DNA of 9,484 nt from Gammaproteobacteria bacterium (GTDB lineage Bacteria > Pseudomonadota > Gammaproteobacteria > Burkholderiales > Rhodocyclaceae). Below the pieces are notes generated by a model. That model saw only the letters and a list, made by a program, of their open reading frames with translations, was not told the origin of the DNA and made no database searches. Position numbers and translations under genes: made by a program. How positions within the stretch are numbered: position 1 is the first letter of the stretch; each line of letters opens with the position of its first letter. The DNA lies in assembly GCA_018819515.1 (NCBI GenBank), contig JAHJPX010000015.1, positions 1 through 9,484 of the forward strand. Direction: 5' to 3'. Of this stretch, positions 5,904 to 9,484 are shown piece after piece.

Positions 5904-6590
5904 ATGGGGTACTGGACGCATGCTTGGCTTCTTGGGCTGATAGTGGCACTGTATGCGTGGGAGCGCTATTCGCCTGCCACCCTCAACCGCCTGGAAGAAA
6001 ACGTACTCGTCGGTTTGATGATGCTGATCACGCTGGTGTCGTTTGGCCAGGTGGTGGCGCGCTACATGTTCAGTGCCGGGTGGTCTGCTGCACTCGAATT
6101 CACAACCATCTGCTTTAGCTGGTTGATTCTGTTTGGCATGAGCTACGGCATCAAGAATGGTACACACCTTGGCGTCGATGTCCTCATCAACCATCTTCCG
6201 ACCAAGCCGGCGCGCTGGCTGGCCATTCTGGGCGCCGGAGCCGGTGTTCTGTATGGTTTGATTTTGCTGGATGCCATCTGGCTGCAGGCGCTTGGCATCG
6301 AGACGCGCTCGGGCGCGATCGACTACTGGAACAAGATGTATCGCATCAATATCGGTACCGAGGAATTGCGCTGGCCCGGTTTCATTCAGGAGTGGTTCGG
6401 TGTCAAGGACCGGGTGCAGCGCTGGCTGGTGCTGATCATGTTGCCCATCAGCCTTGCCCTGCTGGCGTTTCGCAGCCTGCAAGCCATGGTGCAAATCTAC
6501 AAGGGCGAGCGACTTAAAGTCATCGCTGGTCATGAAGCCGAAGAGCTGGTCGCCGAGAATCGGGGTGTACTGGCCGACCCGAAAGACTGA
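5904..6590 (+). CDS. dctQ: TRAP transporter small permease subunit DctQ
   Basis: DctQ is the small membrane subunit that pairs with DctM in the Na+-driven TRAP permease. The 228-residue product has four main hydrophobic segments: about 33-53 (ending VVARYMF), 63-83 (ALEFTTICFSWLILFG), 104-130 and 171-191. HLGVDVLINHLP (88-99), a typical DctQ loop, follows the second. A further short hydrophobic stretch lies at 7-18. The loop between the third and fourth segments (131-170) is long. Overall length is close to what I recall for Rhodobacter capsulatus DctQ. AGGGA (5893-5897) lies 6 nt upstream of the ATG at 5904 and supports this start. The gene is 12 nt from dctM, so the two are surely co-transcribed. 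Confidence 0.92.
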   Translation: MGYWTHAWLLGLIVALYAWERYSPATLNRLEENVLVGLMMLITLVSFGQVVARYMFSAGWSAALEFTTICFSWLILFGMSYGIKNGTHLGVDVLINHLPTKPARWLAILGAGAGVLYGLILLDAIWLQALGIETRSGAIDYWNKMYRINIGTEELRWPGFIQEWFGVKDRVQRWLVLIMLPISLALLAFRSLQAMVQIYKGERLKVIAGHEAEELVAENRGVLADPKD

Positions 6591-6602
6591 GCGGATAACG
6601 AT

Positions 6603-8222
6603 ATGCAAGCCATCTTCCTGTTTGGTCTGGTTCTAACCCTACTCTTCCTGGGCGTACCCGTGGGCTTGTCCCTCGGTTTGTCGTCGATTCTGTATATCAC
6701 GTTCTTCACGACGGATTCGCTCTCGTCGGTCGCGATATCCCTGTTTGGCGTGGGCCAGCACTACACTTTGATGGCCATTCCCTTCTTCATCCTGGCCTCG
6801 GCTTTTATGTCCACGGGTGGAGTGGCCAAGCGGCTGATTCGTTTTGCCATCGCGGCTGTCGGTCATTTTCGTGGCGGCCTGGCGATGTCCTCGGTGCTGG
6901 CCTGCATGATGTTTGCCGCACTCTCGGGGTCCTCGCCCGCGACGGTGGTGGCTATCGGCACCATCGCCATTGCCGGCATGCGGCAGGTCGGCTACAGCAA
7001 AGAGTTTTCCGCGGGATTGATCGCCAACTCCGGCACGCTGGGCATCCTGATTCCACCTTCCATCGTCATGGTGGTTTACGCCGCATCGGTCGATGTATCT
7101 GTCGGCCGCATGTTCCTGGCGGGTGTGGTACCCGGCATGGTGGCCGGCCTAATGCTCATGCTCACCATCTATGTTGCCGCCCGATACAAGAACATGCCTG
7201 CTGAACCATGGCGCGGTTTTGGGGAGTTTGTCAGTGCCGGGAAGGACGCATTTTGGGGCCTGTTCTTGATCGTCATCATCATGGGCGGCATCTACGGCGG
7301 CGTCTTCACGCCTACCGAGGCCGCCGCCGCCGCCGCCGTCTATTCCGGGCTGGTTGCCGTGTTCATCTATCGGGATATGGGGCCATTCAAGAATGATTCC
7401 TGGGTACGGGATTCGGACAGTCCGGAGGCGGTGTTGGGCTTCAAGGGTTCGGTCTATGGACTGAGTTTCTTTTTGGTATTTGCCATCCTCTCGTTTTTCG
7501 CCGTGGGAGATGCAAAGATCGTTGCGGCCAGCACGCGTTACAAGTGGGGAGGCATGCTGTCGATCCTGCTCACCTTCGTCTATTTCGTCTGGCGCGGTCG
7601 ATCGGCCAATCCGGTACAAGTGGCGAAGCTGCTGGTGGCGGGATTCGCGATCTGGAAGCGCAACCTGAACTTGATGGCGCGCGGCCTGTTCCCGGCTTTC
7701 ACGGGAGGCGAAACGCGTCAGGTGGTTCTGGACGCCTCCAAAACGACGGTGATGCTGATGTTCATCATTGCCAATGCCCTGCTTTTTGCTCATACGCTGA
7801 CGACAGAACGTATCCCGCAAACTATTACGGAATGGATGCTGGAGGCGGGATTTACCTGGTTCACCTTCCTGATCGCGGTCAACGTCCTGTTGCTGATAGG
7901 TGGGCAGTTCATGGAGCCATCGGGACTGCTGCTGATAGTCGCGCCGGTGGTGTTTCCGATCGCCATGAAACTGGGGGTCGATCCCATTCATCTGGGCATC
8001 ATCATGGTGGTCAATATGGAGATCGGCATGATTACACCGCCGATCGGCCTGAACCTCTTCGTTACATCCGGCATTACCGGAATGAGTCTGGGGAGGGTGG
8101 TCAAGGCGGCCATGCCATTCGTGGCTGTGCTGTTCGTTTTCCTCATCATCGTCACCTACGTGCCCGTCATGTCGACCTGGCTGCCATATCTAATGATGGG
8201 GCCCGAGGTAATCGCGAAGTAG
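6603..8222 (+). CDS. dctM: TRAP transporter large permease subunit DctM with internal insertion
   Basis: DctM is the large multi-helix subunit that forms the Na+/substrate translocation path of the TRAP transporter. Family landmarks are present: IPFFILASAFMSTGG (59-73), LSGSSPATVVAIG (107-119), LGILIPPSI (146-154), GGIYGGVFTPTEAAA (228-242), GGQFMEPSGLLLIVAP (433-448) and GMITPPIGLNLFV (475-487). At 539 residues it is about 100 longer than typical DctM (about 425-440). The excess falls in one block, about 259-372, between VFIYRDM and RQVVLDASKTTVMLM, and contains two extra hydrophobic segments (about 284-301 and 315-331) plus a hydrophilic part. Both flanks remain in frame and resemble the normal family, so this is an insertion and not a frameshift. 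Six GCC codons in a row encode Ala240-245. The upstream ribosome binding site is weak. dctP2 follows after 26 nt. Confidence 0.93.
   Translation: MQAIFLFGLVLTLLFLGVPVGLSLGLSSILYITFFTTDSLSSVAISLFGVGQHYTLMAIPFFILASAFMSTGGVAKRLIRFAIAAVGHFRGGLAMSSVLACMMFAALSGSSPATVVAIGTIAIAGMRQVGYSKEFSAGLIANSGTLGILIPPSIVMVVYAASVDVSVGRMFLAGVVPGMVAGLMLMLTIYVAARYKNMPAEPWRGFGEFVSAGKDAFWGLFLIVIIMGGIYGGVFTPTEAAAAAAVYSGLVAVFIYRDMGPFKNDSWVRDSDSPEAVLGFKGSVYGLSFFLVFAILSFFAVGDAKIVAASTRYKWGGMLSILLTFVYFVWRGRSANPVQVAKLLVAGFAIWKRNLNLMARGLFPAFTGGETRQVVLDASKTTVMLMFIIANALLFAHTLTTERIPQTITEWMLEAGFTWFTFLIAVNVLLLIGGQFMEPSGLLLIVAPVVFPIAMKLGVDPIHLGIIMVVNMEIGMITPPIGLNLFVTSGITGMSLGRVVKAAMPFVAVLFVFLIIVTYVPVMSTWLPYLMMGPEVIAK
7320..7337 (+). 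repeat. GCC triplet repeat inside dctM
   Basis: Six identical GCC codons encode Ala240-245, within and just after the conserved FTPTEAAA motif of DctM. Gain or loss of a repeat unit would stay in frame and change only the length of the alanine run. Confidence 0.85.
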
Positions 8223-8248
8223 CCGAACCGAGTCAAAGGATGCGTTTC

Positions 8249-9253
8249 ATGAGGGCCCGCAAGCTGGTCATCGGCCTGGCCGCCGCAACCTTCTCGCTTG
8301 CCACATTGGCTGGGCAAGCGATCGTGATCAAGTTCAGCCACGTTGTCGCTGTCGAAACACCCAAGGGCAAGGCGGCGGCTTTCTTCAAGCAGAAAGCCGA
8401 GGAATTGACCCATGGCAAGGTCAGGATCGAGGTCTACGCCGACAGCACCCTCTACAAGGACAAGGAGGAACTGGAGGCGCTGCAACTGGGCGCCGTGCAG
8501 ATGATCGCGCCGTCGCTGGCCAAGTTCGGTGCACTCGGCATCAGGCAATTCGAGCTCTTCGATCTCCCATACATCTTCAACGGTTATGAGGAACTGCACA
8601 AGGTGACGCAGGGTCCGATCGGCCGATCATTGCTGGATATGCTCGATAGCAAGGGCATCCTCGGACTAGCCTTCTGGGACAATGGATTCAAGGTGATGAG
8701 CGCGAACACGCCGCTCAGGAGGCCGGAGGACTTCAAGGGCCTGAAAATGCGTATCCAGCCTTCAAGCGTGCTTGACGCGCAGATGCGAGCGTTGGGTACG
8801 CTGCCACGGAGCATGGCCTTCTCGGAGGTATATCAGGCTCTGCGAGGCGGCGTAGTCGATGGCACGGAGAATCCGCCCTCCAATCTTTACACGCAAAAGA
8901 TGCATGAGGTACAGGAATACGTGACCCTGTCAGACCACGGCTATCTCGGCTATGCGGTCATCGTCAACAAGAAGTTCTGGGAGGGCCTGCCGTCGGATAT
9001 TCGCCAGCAGCTTGAAAGTGCGATGGATCAGGCGACGCGCTATGCCAACCAGATCGCCAAGGCCGAGAACGAGAGCGCGATGGCGGAAGTGGAGAAGTCC
9101 GGCAAGAGCGAAATCATTACCCTGACGGCCGACGAGAAAAAGGCGTGGAAAAAGGTACTGCTCAAAGTGCATGAGCAAATGTCCGATCGCATCGGCAAGG
9201 ATCTGATTCAATCTGTCCACAAGGAAACCGGCTTCGATCCGGCCAAGTTCTAG
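8249..9253 (+). CDS. dctP: TRAP transporter periplasmic binding protein DctP (second copy)
   Basis: This is a second periplasmic DctP-family receptor, 334 residues long. A signal peptide (1-24, ending AGQA) is followed by IVIKFSHVV (25-33), VRIEVYADSTLYKDKEE (58-74), LGAVQMIAPSLAKFG (80-94), LKMRIQPSS (165-173) with the conserved carboxylate-binding Arg169, and GVVDGTENPPSNLYTQKMHE (201-220), then DHGYLGYAVIVNKKFW (229-244). These segments look like classic C4-dicarboxylate DctP. The ATG at 8249 is chosen because AAAGGA (8235-8240) lies 8 nt upstream; the earlier ATG at 8240 overlaps that site. The gene starts 26 nt after dctM and ends the operon before a terminator. It is clearly homologous to the first copy but well diverged from it, so this is not a recent duplication. 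It could widen the substrate range or affinity of the one DctQM permease. Confidence 0.92.
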   Translation: MRARKLVIGLAAATFSLATLAGQAIVIKFSHVVAVETPKGKAAAFFKQKAEELTHGKVRIEVYADSTLYKDKEELEALQLGAVQMIAPSLAKFGALGIRQFELFDLPYIFNGYEELHKVTQGPIGRSLLDMLDSKGILGLAFWDNGFKVMSANTPLRRPEDFKGLKMRIQPSSVLDAQMRALGTLPRSMAFSEVYQALRGGVVDGTENPPSNLYTQKMHEVQEYVTLSDHGYLGYAVIVNKKFWEGLPSDIRQQLESAMDQATRYANQIAKAENESAMAEVEKSGKSEIITLTADEKKAWKKVLLKVHEQMSDRIGKDLIQSVHKETGFDPAKF

Positions 9254-9267
9254 GCGCTTTCCAAAAT

Positions 9268-9280
9268 CATCCGGCGGATG
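9268..9280. repeat. 13-bp perfect dyad after dctP2
   Basis: CATCCG-G-CGGATG is a perfect palindrome with one central base, starting 14 nt past the dctP2 stop. Its arrangement matches the dyad after dctP1, although the arm sequences differ. Between it and the terminator (9281-9316) I see only a weak TTGCC/GGCAA pairing (9284-9288 with 9302-9306). Confidence 0.45.
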
Positions 9281-9316
9281 GTGTTGCCTTGGGCATGCGG
9301 TGGCAAGGTTCGTGTT

Positions 9317-9342
9317 GCCCGCGGGCGGTCCCGGGCTTTTTT
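9317..9342 (+). terminator. Rho-independent terminator of the dct operon
   Basis: GCCCG (9317-9321) pairs with CGGGC (9332-9336), and two further G-C pairs are possible past a bulged C. Six T residues (9337-9342) follow directly. It lies 63 nt past the dctP2 stop and should end the dctPQMP transcript. The T-tract is immediately followed by what looks like the end of an insertion sequence. Confidence 0.7.
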
Positions 9343-9343
9343 C

Positions 9344-9484
9344 GGGTTCTTCACCGAACTCCGTGAACTGAAAGAGGCCAAGCGGCCGTCACTGTTATCT
9401 TGGTGTTGCGAGGCATCAAGGAACAGGAGGACGACCGTTGGCCCAAGGGGAGTGTATTGCCCGGCTGGGAGGCTGGGAAGGATA
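9344..9484 (+). mobile_element. Left end of an insertion sequence, probably ISL3-like (partial)
   Basis: GGGTTCTTCACCGAACTCC begins at 9344, directly after the terminator T-tract. It resembles the terminal inverted repeats of ISL3-family elements, which as I recall begin GG followed by a pyrimidine-rich TCTTC-type core. A gene start with a strong Shine-Dalgarno follows about 94 nt inside, as expected for an IS with one transposase gene. The element runs off the window, so the right end, the matching repeat and the target duplication cannot be seen. If the family is right, an 8-bp duplication ending at 9343 (CTTTTTTC) is expected. Family assignment is from memory of the end sequence and is tentative. 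Confidence 0.5.
9438..9484 (+). CDS. Start of a probable IS transposase gene (truncated by window edge)
   Basis: A TTG codon at 9438 lies 7 nt after a perfect AGGAGG (9425-9430), and the frame is open to the window edge, giving MAQGECIARLGGWEG. The frame has no stop back to 9369 and no ATG in that stretch. The GWEG segment recalls the N-terminus of ISL3-family transposases, which precedes their zinc-binding cysteines, but 15 residues are too few to be sure. A different open frame from GTG 9403 lacks such a ribosome binding site and is less likely. Confidence 0.5.
   Translation, partial: MAQGECIARLGGWEG

Noticed and set aside
5559..6608. Long open frame (349 codons) on the minus strand opposite dctP1-dctQ
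   Set aside because: It is antisense to well-supported genes and its product is rich in His, Gln and Arg with no recognisable motif, typical of the shadow of GC-rich codons.
7149..7991. 280-codon frame antisense to dctM
   Set aside because: Low-complexity His/Gln/Arg/Asp product opposite transmembrane codons; no start context and no family likeness.
7544..8248. Open frame upstream of dctP2 in its own frame, suggesting a long fusion protein
   Set aside because: It overlaps dctM in another frame and its product is compositionally odd; the dctP2 signal peptide and ribosome binding site mark the true start at 8249.

Overview
The window looks like a chromosomal segment of a betaproteobacterium, probably in or near the Rhodocyclales (inference). 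The support is the 5S rRNA type, an AccA and TilS of betaproteobacterial style, GC-rich third codon positions, and a DctSR/DctPQM-type C4-dicarboxylate TRAP system. No database search was possible, so the lineage is a recognition-level call.

Layout. (1) 1-178: the tail of an rRNA operon, with 5S rRNA at about 17-133 and a strong 12-bp-stem terminator. (2) 202-2092: accA (acetyl-CoA carboxylase carboxyltransferase alpha) and tilS (tRNA-Ile lysidine synthetase) on the + strand, overlapping by 32 bp. The accA start lies only about 24 nt past the rRNA terminator. It has an extended -10 box and no Shine-Dalgarno, so its mRNA may be leaderless. (3) 2132-4683, minus strand: a two-component pair, a dctS-type sensor kinase and a dctR-type FixJ/NarL-like regulator, coupled by a 4-bp ATGA overlap. 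(4) 4684-4781: a 98-bp divergent control region with an inverted repeat. (5) 4782-9253, + strand: a TRAP operon in the order dctP1-dctQ-dctM-dctP2, closed by a terminator at about 9317-9342. (6) 9344-9484: what looks like the left end of an insertion sequence, probably ISL3-like, including the first codons of its transposase. It begins right after the terminator T-tract and runs off the window.

How the genes work together. By analogy with Rhodobacter capsulatus DctSR, DctS would sense external dicarboxylate through its periplasmic domain and phosphorylate DctR. DctR would then act in the divergent region to turn on the transporter. DctQ and DctM form the Na+-driven membrane permease, and two different periplasmic binding proteins, DctP1 and DctP2, could feed the same permease.

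Most of the window is conventional. The points most worth a second look are the two binding-protein genes around one permease, the roughly 113-residue insertion with two extra hydrophobic segments inside DctM, the structured dctP1-dctQ gap with competing hairpins, and the predicted leaderless start of accA. I saw no CRISPR array, tRNA or defence gene.
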